A stretch of DNA of 64,000 nucleotides, from NCBI GenBank assembly GCA_945860545.1, contig CAMAQM010000003.1, forward strand, positions 59,925 through 123,924, given 5' to 3'. Within the stretch, counting starts at the first letter, position 1, and each line of letters begins with the position of its first letter. Shown here one piece after another: positions 23,618 to 31,150 of the stretch. Source of the DNA: Bifidobacterium breve (GTDB lineage Bacteria; Actinomycetota; Acidimicrobiia; Acidimicrobiales; Acidimicrobilacustridaceae). The translations under genes and the position numbers were made by a program. The notes under the pieces are model-generated. The model saw nothing but the letters and a program-made list of their open reading frames with translations, was not told the origin of the DNA and did no database searches.

Positions 23618-25056
23618 TGGCCGGTAGCGGCGATGCCCACCTTCGTCCACCCACCGAGACTCTCCTGCGCGCCGAGCATCTTGTCGTCGAGTTCCCGGTG
23701 GGTCGCAGCGGAGCAAAGGTCCACGCTGTGTCCGACATCAGCCTCGACGTCCGCCCGGGGGAAACTCTGGGACTCGTCGGCGAGTCGGGTTGCGGGAAGT
23801 CGACCACCGGCAAGGCCATCATGCAGTTGCCCCGACCGACCTCGGGGGCGGTGCTCTTTGACGATGAGGACCTGACCGAGTTGAGCGGATCGGACCTGCG
23901 CAAGGTGCGGCCCGACCTCCAGATGATCTTCCAGGACCCGATCTCGTCGCTCAACCCGCGTCGACGCGTCGGGGACATCGTGGCCGAGCCACTGCGTATC
24001 TGGGCATCCGAACAGCACCCACCCGGGCCCACCATTGGGCTCGCCACCCGCCTCATGCATCTCGCAGCCCTGATCGCCTTCGCCGGGGCTGCACTGGTGG
24101 TGACACTTTGGCTGTTGGGCGCGGTGCTGCCCTACCTGGCCAACAACGAGTCGTTCGGCCTCAGCGGCGCTTGGGAGGCGATCGGGCCCACCGGGGGCAC
24201 CCTGATGATGTGGGGGCTCGTGGCCGGACCTCTGATGTGGGGTGCGGGCAACCTGGTGCGTGACCGGGTCCCCACCGCCCGCCGAGCGCTCATCGGTCTC
24301 GCCGTCGTGCAGGGCGTCCTCGCCCTCATCGGCGCGACAGGCGCAGGCACGCCCCTGTCGGTGGTGGCGTGGGCCATCGGTGCAGTCGCTGCCGTCGCGG
24401 CGCTGGTGTGCACGGTCGTTCCCGCCGGACGCAACGACTTCGCCGCCATGGCTGAGGTAAGGGTCGAACACGATCGCATCGTGAGGCGAGTCCTCAGTGA
24501 CGTGGGGCTTGATCCCGACTCGGCGATGCCCCGTCGTCCCCACGAGTTCTCGGGCGGACAGTGCCAGCGCATCTGCATCGCCCGGGCGCTGGTGCTCGAC
24601 CCGAAGGTCATCATCTGCGACGAACCGGTGTCGGCACTCGACGTCTCCGTTCAGGCCCAGATCCTCAACCTCCTCCAGGACATGAAGGCCCGTTACAACC
24701 TGACGCTCGTGTTCATCGCCCACGACCTCGCCGTCGTGAAAAACGTCAGCGACCGGGTGGCCGTCATGTACCTGGGCAAGGTCTGTGAGGTGGCCGACCC
24801 CGACGACCTGTACGCCCACCCTGCCCACCCCTACTCCGCTGCCCTCCTGCGATCGATCCCTGTCCCGGATCCGACCGTCAGCCAGAGCGGGGCCACGCTC
24901 AGCGGGGAGCTGCCCTCCCCCGTCGACCCACCGTCGGGCTGCCGTTTCCGGACCCGCTGCCCCAAGGCTCAGGACCTCTGCGCCGCCGAGGAACCCACGC
25001 TGCGTGCAGTGGGTGAGAACCACTACGTGGCCTGCCACTTCCCCAACGAGGCCTGA
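23617..25056 (+). CDS. peptide-type ABC ATPase (DppF-like) with a four-span membrane insertion
   Basis: This is the second ATPase of the importer, 479 residues against a usual 320-350. Standard parts in order: Walker A GESGCGKS (about 55-62), Q-loop MIFQDPISSLNP (about 103-114), signature FSGGQCQR (311-318), Walker B VIICDEP (331-337), switch His (FIAHD, 369) and the Cys-containing C-terminal oligopeptide region. Between EPLRIW (about 124-129) and IVRRVLSDVGL (about 288-298) lies an extra segment with four hydrophobic spans near residues 147-170, 195-213, 223-243 and 247-268. An even number of spans leaves both ATPase halves in the cytoplasm. Reading frame and GC content are continuous across it. 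ATG 23617 has AGGAG 7 bases upstream; GTG 23614 is the alternative. Confidence 0.92.
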   Translation: MAGSGDAHLRPPTETLLRAEHLVVEFPVGRSGAKVHAVSDISLDVRPGETLGLVGESGCGKSTTGKAIMQLPRPTSGAVLFDDEDLTELSGSDLRKVRPDLQMIFQDPISSLNPRRRVGDIVAEPLRIWASEQHPPGPTIGLATRLMHLAALIAFAGAALVVTLWLLGAVLPYLANNESFGLSGAWEAIGPTGGTLMMWGLVAGPLMWGAGNLVRDRVPTARRALIGLAVVQGVLALIGATGAGTPLSVVAWAIGAVAAVAALVCTVVPAGRNDFAAMAEVRVEHDRIVRRVLSDVGLDPDSAMPRRPHEFSGGQCQRICIARALVLDPKVIICDEPVSALDVSVQAQILNLLQDMKARYNLTLVFIAHDLAVVKNVSDRVAVMYLGKVCEVADPDDLYAHPAHPYSAALLRSIPVPDPTVSQSGATLSGELPSPVDPPSGCRFRTRCPKAQDLCAAEEPTLRAVGENHYVACHFPNEA

Positions 25057-25096
25057 GCGGTTTTCGGCCCCGGCGGTGGTGTGCAAGAGTGCTCAC

Positions 25097-25564
25097 ATGG
25101 CTCAGCCCCCTGCACTCACCATTGATACCGACGCCACCTACCGGGTGACCATCACCACGGCCAAGGGCACCATCGTCGCGGACCTCGACGCCCGCATCGC
25201 GCCCCTGTCGGTCAACAACTTCGTCACGCTCGCCACCGACGGCTTCTACGACGGTCTCACCTTCCACCGGGTCGAGCCCGGGTTCGTCATCCAGGGCGGG
25301 TGCCCGGAGGGTTCTGGTCGGGGCGGTCCGGGCTGGCGCTTCGCCGACGAGCCGGTGCAGGGCGAATACACCCGGGGTGCGATCGCCATGGCCAATGCCG
25401 GCCCCGACACCAACGGTTCACAGTTCTTCGTCTGTCTCGAAAACCTCAGCGGTCGTCTCCCGAAGAACTACAACCTGTTCGGCCACGTCATTGAGGGCCT
25501 CGACGTGGTTGACGCCATCCGCGTCGGCGACGTCATGGAGACCGTCACCGTCGAAAAGCAGTAG
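25097..25564 (+). CDS. peptidyl-prolyl cis-trans isomerase, cyclophilin type
   Basis: Cyclophilins catalyse proline isomerisation during protein folding. The 155-residue protein has the core motifs YDGLTFHRVEPGFVIQGG (catalytic Arg in FHR), RGAIAMANAGPDTNGSQFFVCL and NLFGHVIEGLDVVDAI. There is no signal peptide, so it is cytoplasmic. ATG 25097 is 6 bases after AAGAGT, a weak -10-like match, and lies 40 bases after the importer operon. It converges on the mannosyltransferase-type gene 8 bases away. Confidence 0.93.
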   Translation: MAQPPALTIDTDATYRVTITTAKGTIVADLDARIAPLSVNNFVTLATDGFYDGLTFHRVEPGFVIQGGCPEGSGRGGPGWRFADEPVQGEYTRGAIAMANAGPDTNGSQFFVCLENLSGRLPKNYNLFGHVIEGLDVVDAIRVGDVMETVTVEKQ

Positions 25565-25572
25565 GACACCGC

Positions 25573-26694
25573 TCAGGGCACGTAGGTGCCCATCCACGCC
25601 AACGCTGACAACGACACGATGCCGGCCAGACCAACGCCGAGCGCCAGCCGGGTTCGCCACAGCGAGGTACACAAGCCGGCAACGGCCAGCGCCACCGGGA
25701 AGGCGTTGAGGGCGTAGCGCTCCAGCGAATTGAGGTTGTCTGCGGCGAGCGCCGACAGCAACACGAGGAGCGCGAACACGCCGTAGGAAACGGGCCAGCG
25801 GCGAAACACCACCACCACGAGCGCAACGAACGCTGCCGCGAACGGAAGGTGCAACCCGTCGCCAAGCACCTCAGGGCCGAACAGTTCGCCCACACCCTGC
25901 ACGAGGCGGACAAGCGGGTTGACGGCCTCTCCTCGCAGGTCCGACTGGGACGTGAACGGGTAGAGCCACTCCCCCGTACGCGACTGCGTCCAGATCAGCC
26001 ACCCCGTCGTCCCCACCAACGGTGAGACCACCCCGACCACCCCGAGCGCTCGCTGGGCGGCGGTCGATGAACGCCAGGAGCGGACCAACTCGATAGCGGC
26101 GACGGGAACGAGGAATATCCCCAGTGGCCGTGTCGCCCCGGCGAGGATCCCGAGCGGCGTGGCCCACCACCACCGGGACCGCCGGATGGCGAGGAAGAAC
26201 CCCACGGCGGCGACAAGGAACAGCGCCTCGCTGTACGCCCACACCAGGACGAATCCGGTCGGGAACAGCGTCAACGCCACCGCCGACGCGTTCGCCAAAC
26301 GCTCGTCACCGCGTTCAGCGAGTACCAGTCGGCGCACGAGGATCGCCGCGACGACTGCCGCAAGGTTGGCGACGATGATGAGCACCCACGACACCGTTCC
26401 CTGACCGCCACCAAACGGCCACGAAAGCGCTCGCGCTAGGAGTGGGTAGGCGGGAAAGAACCGGAGCGCCTCCAAGGGAACGGCGTCGTAACCAAAGACG
26501 GCAATGTCGCGGTACCAGGTCCCGTCCCATGCGATCAGTCCTTCCGCTCGGAGCCGAACGGTCGGTTCGGTCCCGCCCCGCAGGAGTCCCGCGGCGACCC
26601 ACCCGGCGAGTACCGCCACCCTGGCCGCCAGCAACGCCGGCCACAGAGCGGAAAGGTCACGGGCCAGTCCCGCACGCAGTGCGGCGAGGCGCAT
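25573..26694 (-). CDS. polytopic glycosyltransferase, PigV/GPI-mannosyltransferase type
   Basis: This 373-residue multi-span membrane protein has the GT-C layout: a first span, then a long extracytoplasmic loop with the acidic motif LIAWDGTWYRDIAVFGYDAVP (about residues 53-73; W-D-x-x-W-Y is conserved in PigV-like mannosyltransferases), then about eight more spans. It probably uses a polyprenyl-phosphate sugar to glycosylate a lipid or glycan outside the membrane. It overlaps the stop of the upstream GT39-like gene by one base (TGATG). The sugar and acceptor are unknown. Confidence 0.78.
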   Translation of the reverse strand: MRLAALRAGLARDLSALWPALLAARVAVLAGWVAAGLLRGGTEPTVRLRAEGLIAWDGTWYRDIAVFGYDAVPLEALRFFPAYPLLARALSWPFGGGQGTVSWVLIIVANLAAVVAAILVRRLVLAERGDERLANASAVALTLFPTGFVLVWAYSEALFLVAAVGFFLAIRRSRWWWATPLGILAGATRPLGIFLVPVAAIELVRSWRSSTAAQRALGVVGVVSPLVGTTGWLIWTQSRTGEWLYPFTSQSDLRGEAVNPLVRLVQGVGELFGPEVLGDGLHLPFAAAFVALVVVVFRRWPVSYGVFALLVLLSALAADNLNSLERYALNAFPVALAVAGLCTSLWRTRLALGVGLAGIVSLSALAWMGTYVP

Positions 26695-28289
26695 CAGCGA
26701 CGCAGACGGAACAGCGCCGCCGCCTCGAAGTAATCGCCGGGGTCCAACACGACGAGTTCGGTGACGTCGGGGTACTCAAGGGCAAGCGTGTCCAGGACCC
26801 CCTCACAGATGCCTTCGTAGGTGCGGTACCCCGAGTTCCACACCAGGTAGATCTGCCCGTCGGGAGGAGCGAGATCGACAATGGCAGCACCAACCGCGCC
26901 AGGGTCGACCGCCTCGTTTCGCTCCTCGTAGTCCACCCAGTCGACGAACTTGGGGCCTTCGAGGGTCGGGACGGTCACCTGCAGGAGTGGCACGTCGCCG
27001 CTGGTTCCGTACGCCTCACGTAGCGCTCTGTCCCCAGCCGGGCCCAGTTGATCCGGGCAGTACACCACCACGTCACCGGGACGGGCGTCGGTGGCGATTG
27101 CGGCCGCAACCTCCCCCATCTGGGATCGGTCGGTGACCAGATCGAACCATGTAGCGACCGAACCACCAAGGAGCAGTCCGACGAGGAGCACGACTCGTGC
27201 GACACGGTGGCGGACAACCACGACGCCGTAGGCGATCACAAGCACGGCGAGGGGAACAATGACTGCGCCGTAGCGGGACTGGAACACCGTTCCACCCAGC
27301 CAGCCGAGTCCCGCACCGATACCGAGCGTGAGGAGGGTGACCGCCGCCTCCGAACGCACCCCGGGCACGGTGCGCAGATCGAGAACGACCTCGGTGGGGT
27401 CGTTGACGGGTTCACCACCGGGCCGGGTGAAGAGAGCGGCGACGACGAGGACCCCGATGAGCGCCGCAACGATCAACGACTCCCCGGTGCGGCCAGCGGA
27501 GAAGTCCCCCAACAGGACCCCAAGCGAACTCGACGGCCGCGCCGGTTCCGCCCACGGGGTTCCCGTTGACGACAACTGCTGGAGGAACGACGGAACCCAG
27601 GGCAGAAACATCACCCCACCGACGGCGAACGCTCCAACGACCCAAAGACCCCCGGCGTTGCGCTCCTTGCGATCCACCCACCACCATCTGGCCAGTACCA
27701 CGAGCCCCGTCGCACCGATGAGGAACATCCCCCAGTAGTGGGTCCACAGGAGCGCTCCGGCCACCACGGCAAGAGCGGGAACCCGCCAGATGCGACGGCG
27801 GCCACGCACTAGGTCGTCAACCAGCAACCATCCGAGCGCCACCTCGAACATCACCAAGGCGTACATCCGGTTCTCGGTGGCGTAGCGCACCGCAAGGGGC
27901 GACAGTGCGAATACGGCAACAGCCACCCAGGCCAACAGACGCCCGCCGAGTCGCCGACCGGCGAACCAGACGGCCACCGCCGCAGCAACGGAGAACAAAC
28001 CCGACAGCGCCCGCAACCCGGCGTCCCAATCCTGGCCGACGAGTGCCCCCCAGTAGTGCGACAACAGGTAGTACAGCGGCGGATGACCGTCGGAGCGCAG
28101 GGCGTCGAGGATTTCCGACGGTGGAAGTTCCGCAATGTTCGCGGTGAGGGCCTCGTCGAGCCACATGGGGCTGGCGGCCACGAATCGAAGGACCACCCCG
28201 GCGACACAGGCCAGGCCGACGAGGACCACAAGCTCAGGGGTCAGGCTGCCGAAGCGCTCGCTTTTCCGACGTGGTGTTCCCCCTGTCAC
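26694..28289 (-). CDS. GT39-family (ArnT/PMT-like) membrane glycosyltransferase
   Basis: This 531-residue protein has an N-terminal span followed by the GT-C catalytic loop SPMWLDEALTANIAELPP (acidic DE pair about residue 45) and SDGHPPLYYLLSHYW, both typical of ArnT-like and PMT-like enzymes. About ten further spans follow, then a C-terminal extracytoplasmic domain of about 150 residues. It should transfer a sugar from polyprenyl phosphate. The frame is open to 28388, but GTG 28289 is 7 bases after TACGCT, so I start there. It is divergent from the FAD oxidoreductase and co-translated with the PigV-like gene. Confidence 0.82.
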   Translation of the reverse strand: MTGGTPRRKSERFGSLTPELVVLVGLACVAGVVLRFVAASPMWLDEALTANIAELPPSEILDALRSDGHPPLYYLLSHYWGALVGQDWDAGLRALSGLFSVAAAVAVWFAGRRLGGRLLAWVAVAVFALSPLAVRYATENRMYALVMFEVALGWLLVDDLVRGRRRIWRVPALAVVAGALLWTHYWGMFLIGATGLVVLARWWWVDRKERNAGGLWVVGAFAVGGVMFLPWVPSFLQQLSSTGTPWAEPARPSSSLGVLLGDFSAGRTGESLIVAALIGVLVVAALFTRPGGEPVNDPTEVVLDLRTVPGVRSEAAVTLLTLGIGAGLGWLGGTVFQSRYGAVIVPLAVLVIAYGVVVVRHRVARVVLLVGLLLGGSVATWFDLVTDRSQMGEVAAAIATDARPGDVVVYCPDQLGPAGDRALREAYGTSGDVPLLQVTVPTLEGPKFVDWVDYEERNEAVDPGAVGAAIVDLAPPDGQIYLVWNSGYRTYEGICEGVLDTLALEYPDVTELVVLDPGDYFEAAALFRLRR

Positions 28290-28296
28290 ACGGGGC

Positions 28297-28302
28297 AGCG
28301 TA
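28297..28302 (-). promoter_or_regulatory. -10 box TACGCT, leaderless GT39 gene
   Basis: On the minus strand TACGCT ends 7 bases before GTG 28289. Confidence 0.5.
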
Positions 28303-28340
28303 GTGGCCGGACATGGCACATCTGGGGTACCCGCGGGGCC

Positions 28341-28346
28341 TAGAGT
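28341..28346 (+). promoter_or_regulatory. -10 box TAGAGT for the envelope glycan operon
   Basis: TAGAGT lies 59 bases before ATG 28406, giving a leader of about 50 bases. The only ribosome-binding candidate is a weak GGTGA 8 bases before the ATG. Confidence 0.4.
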
Positions 28347-28405
28347 GGCGACGGTCGGGCCAGTGGGGCCCGACGTTCCGCACCTCATGAATCGGTGACC
28401 AACTG

Positions 28406-29950
28406 ATGACCATCGACGAGAAATCCGACGCCCCGACGAGCGAGGCCGCCGACGCCGCCCAAGGGGTGGTGATCATCGGCGGCGGCCCGGCCGGGCTGAC
28501 CGCCGCCTACGAGCTGTCCAAGCGCGGCGCCACCTCGGTGGTGCTTGAAGCAAGCGACGTCGTGGGCGGCATCAGCCAGACAGCGGAACGTGAGGGATGG
28601 CGGTTCGACATCGGAGGACATCGCTTCTTCACCAAGGTCGGCGAGGTCGACCAGGTCTGGCATGAACTGCTCACACCTGACGAGTTCATGGTTCGTCCCC
28701 GCCTCAGCCGCATCTTCTACAAGGGCAAGTTCTTCGACTACCCCCTGAAGGCCTCCAACGCTTTGGGCAACCTCGGCATCATCGAAGCCTTTCGCTGTGT
28801 TCTCAGTTACCTCTGGGTGAGGATCCACCCGCCGAAGGACACCACCACCTTTGAGGGATGGGTGGCGTCGCGGTTCGGATGGCGCCTGTACCGAATCTTT
28901 TTCAAGACCTACACCGAGAAGGTCTGGGGCGTCCCCGCCACGGAAATCCAGGCCGACTGGGCCGCCCAGAGGATCAAGAACCTGTCACTGGCCAAGGCCA
29001 TCATCAACGCCCTCTCACCGTTCAACAAGAACGACGTGACCTCCCTGATCGAAGAGTTCCACTACCCCCGCTACGGCCCGGGCATGATGTGGGAGAGGTG
29101 TCGGGACGTCGTTATCGAGCGTGGCTCGACGGTGCTGATGGAGTCCCCCGTCGAACGGGTCTGCCACGCCGGCGGACGGGCCACATCGGTCGTCTACCGC
29201 CAGGAAGGCACCGAGGTGGAGTTGCCCGCCGACCACGTGGTCTCGTCCATGCCGATTTCCCAGCTCGTTCGGGCGATGGATCCACCCGTCCCCGCCGAGG
29301 TGCGCGCCGCCGCCGACGGGTTGGCCTACCGGGACTTCCTCACCATTGCGCTCGTGGTGCCCGAAGAAGTCGGATTTCCCGACAACTGGATCTACGTCCA
29401 CGCACCCGAGGTGCGTCTCGGTCGTATCCAGAACTTCGGACAGTGGTCACCGTGGATGGTCAAGGACGGTCGCACCTGTCTGGGCCTTGAGTACTTCGTG
29501 TTCGAGGGTGACGACCTGTGGACCATGGCCGACGACGACCTCGTTGCTCTTGGCACCCGCGAACTCGCCGCACTCGGCCTCGTCGACCCTGCACAGGTCC
29601 AACAGGGCTACGTCGTGCGGGTCCCCAAGGCCTACCCGATGTACGACGACACGTACCGCGACAACGTGGAGATCATCAAGGACTGGCTGGCGGCCAACGC
29701 TCCCAATGTGTACCCCGTTGGTCGAAACGGCATGCACAAGTACAACAACCAGGACCATTCGATGTTCACTGCCATGTTGACGGTCGAGAACATCTTCGGT
29801 GCGGATCACGACATCTGGGCCGTCAACGTCGAAGAGGAGTACCACGAGGAGTCCAGCGCCGACGACCAGCGAGGTACTGGCCGCGACGCTCCGGAGATTC
29901 CCCGCACCGCCTTCAGCGCGGATCACCCCCTGCGGCGCGGCGACTCCTGA
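28406..29950 (+). CDS. NAD(P)/FAD-dependent oxidoreductase (UDP-galactopyranose mutase/protoporphyrinogen oxidase-like)
   Basis: This 514-residue flavoprotein opens with a Rossmann dinucleotide fold, VVIIGGGPAGLTAAYELSKRG (about residues 22-42), followed by VVLEASDVVGGISQT and FDIGGHRFFTK, the FAD-binding pattern shared by amine oxidases and UDP-galactopyranose mutase-like proteins. Such enzymes occur often in polysaccharide loci, where they may convert or oxidise an activated sugar or a polyprenyl-linked intermediate. The role here is inferred from position before a GT4 enzyme and an arabinofuranosyltransferase-like protein. It is the first gene of a three-gene operon. Confidence 0.85.
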   Translation: MTIDEKSDAPTSEAADAAQGVVIIGGGPAGLTAAYELSKRGATSVVLEASDVVGGISQTAEREGWRFDIGGHRFFTKVGEVDQVWHELLTPDEFMVRPRLSRIFYKGKFFDYPLKASNALGNLGIIEAFRCVLSYLWVRIHPPKDTTTFEGWVASRFGWRLYRIFFKTYTEKVWGVPATEIQADWAAQRIKNLSLAKAIINALSPFNKNDVTSLIEEFHYPRYGPGMMWERCRDVVIERGSTVLMESPVERVCHAGGRATSVVYRQEGTEVELPADHVVSSMPISQLVRAMDPPVPAEVRAAADGLAYRDFLTIALVVPEEVGFPDNWIYVHAPEVRLGRIQNFGQWSPWMVKDGRTCLGLEYFVFEGDDLWTMADDDLVALGTRELAALGLVDPAQVQQGYVVRVPKAYPMYDDTYRDNVEIIKDWLAANAPNVYPVGRNGMHKYNNQDHSMFTAMLTVENIFGADHDIWAVNVEEEYHEESSADDQRGTGRDAPEIPRTAFSADHPLRRGDS

Positions 29951-29971
29951 ACGGGGGGACCGGGCGCCACC

Positions 29972-31150
29972 ATGTCCGCTCCATCGTCAGGTGCCAACCC
30001 CGGTGGCGCCAACGAAATCGCTGACGCGGCGGCGCGTGCTGGTATCGGGTGTGTGCACGCCTTCGCATGGCGTGACCTCGAAGACGCCGAGGCCGGGGGA
30101 TCTGAACTCTTCATTGCACGCGTTCTCGAGGTGTGGGCGTCGTGTGGCCTCGACATCACGCTGAGGACCTCAATGGTCCAGGGCAGGGCCACGCGCACCA
30201 CACGGGCCGGTTACCAGGTGGTCCGCCGTTCCGGCCGGCTCAGTGTGTTCCCCAGGGCGATTGCCGGTGAGATGGTCCGCCGCAACAGGCCTCGCCCCGA
30301 CGCCGTGCTCGAAGCGTGGAATGGAATCCCGTTCGCCAGTCCACTGTGGTTTCGTGGTCCGCGAGTGACGGTGCTTCACCACGTGCACGAGGACATGTGG
30401 CCCATGGCGCTGCCCGGCCCGCTCGCCAAGGTCGGCTGGTTCGTGGAAGGCACCCTCGCCCCACCGTGGTACCGAAACACCCCGATCGTCACCAACTCCG
30501 TGTCGTCACGTGACGAGATTGTGGCCCGTCTCGGTCTGCCGCCAGAACACATCACCATCGCCCCTCCCGGGGTCGATCCCCGGTGGCGGCCACTCGACGG
30601 AACCCGAGCCGACGCTCCGACCGTGGTCGCTGTTGGACGCCTCGTCCCCCACAAGCACTTCGACGAACTGATCCGTATCGCCGCCGAGGTGCGCCGCAGC
30701 GTCCCCGATCTGCGGCTCGTCATCGTCGGAGAGGGGTACGAACGTCCCCACCTCGAGACGGTGTCGGCCACAGTCGGCGGTCAGGAGTGGATCAGCCTGC
30801 CCGGGCGGGTCAGCGACGACGAACTTCGAGACCTCTACCGTCAGGCGTGGGTGGTGGCGGCCACCTCCACCGCCGAGGGGTTCGGCATGACCCTCACCGA
30901 GGCCGCCGCCTGTGGCACCCCATCGGTGGCAACCAACGTGGCTGGCCATTGCGACGCAGTCATTGACGGACGATCCGGTCTGTTGTGCGACGACCCGGCG
31001 GCGATGACCGAAGCGCTGCGGGCCGTACTCACCGACACCTCTCTGCGCGACCGGCTCCAGCGGGGGGCGCTCGAGCGGGCCCAGGAGCTGACGTGGGAGC
31101 GCGCCGCAGCCACGGTGTTCGCCCCGCTGGTGGAATTCCGTGGCCGTTGA
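29972..31150 (+). CDS. GT4-family glycosyltransferase
   Basis: This 392-residue GT-B fold protein has its donor-binding C-terminal domain clearly marked: VVAVGRLVPHKHFDELI (about residue 213), the GEGYERPHLE loop, and STAEGFGMTLTEAAACGTPSVAT with the EGFG-x7-E nucleotide-sugar motif (about residue 300). The N-terminal half contains TVLHHVHEDMWP. It is a retaining, probably cytoplasmic enzyme that adds a sugar to an envelope precursor. It starts 21 bases after the oxidoreductase and overlaps the AftD-like gene by 11 bases, so the three are co-expressed. Confidence 0.88.
   Translation: MSAPSSGANPGGANEIADAAARAGIGCVHAFAWRDLEDAEAGGSELFIARVLEVWASCGLDITLRTSMVQGRATRTTRAGYQVVRRSGRLSVFPRAIAGEMVRRNRPRPDAVLEAWNGIPFASPLWFRGPRVTVLHHVHEDMWPMALPGPLAKVGWFVEGTLAPPWYRNTPIVTNSVSSRDEIVARLGLPPEHITIAPPGVDPRWRPLDGTRADAPTVVAVGRLVPHKHFDELIRIAAEVRRSVPDLRLVIVGEGYERPHLETVSATVGGQEWISLPGRVSDDELRDLYRQAWVVAATSTAEGFGMTLTEAAACGTPSVATNVAGHCDAVIDGRSGLLCDDPAAMTEALRAVLTDTSLRDRLQRGALERAQELTWERAAATVFAPLVEFRGR

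Noticed and set aside
24003..24472. Reading the ATPase insertion as a separate gene, frameshift or mobile element
   Set aside because: The frame is continuous on both sides, no inverted repeats or duplicated flanks are visible, GC content is unchanged, and both halves of one ATPase are complete.
23461..25086. 541-residue minus-strand frame opposite the importer ATPase, including its unusual insertion
   Set aside because: Composition is typical of antisense shadows and no domain is seen. The plus-strand frame explains the region with membrane spans and ATPase motifs.
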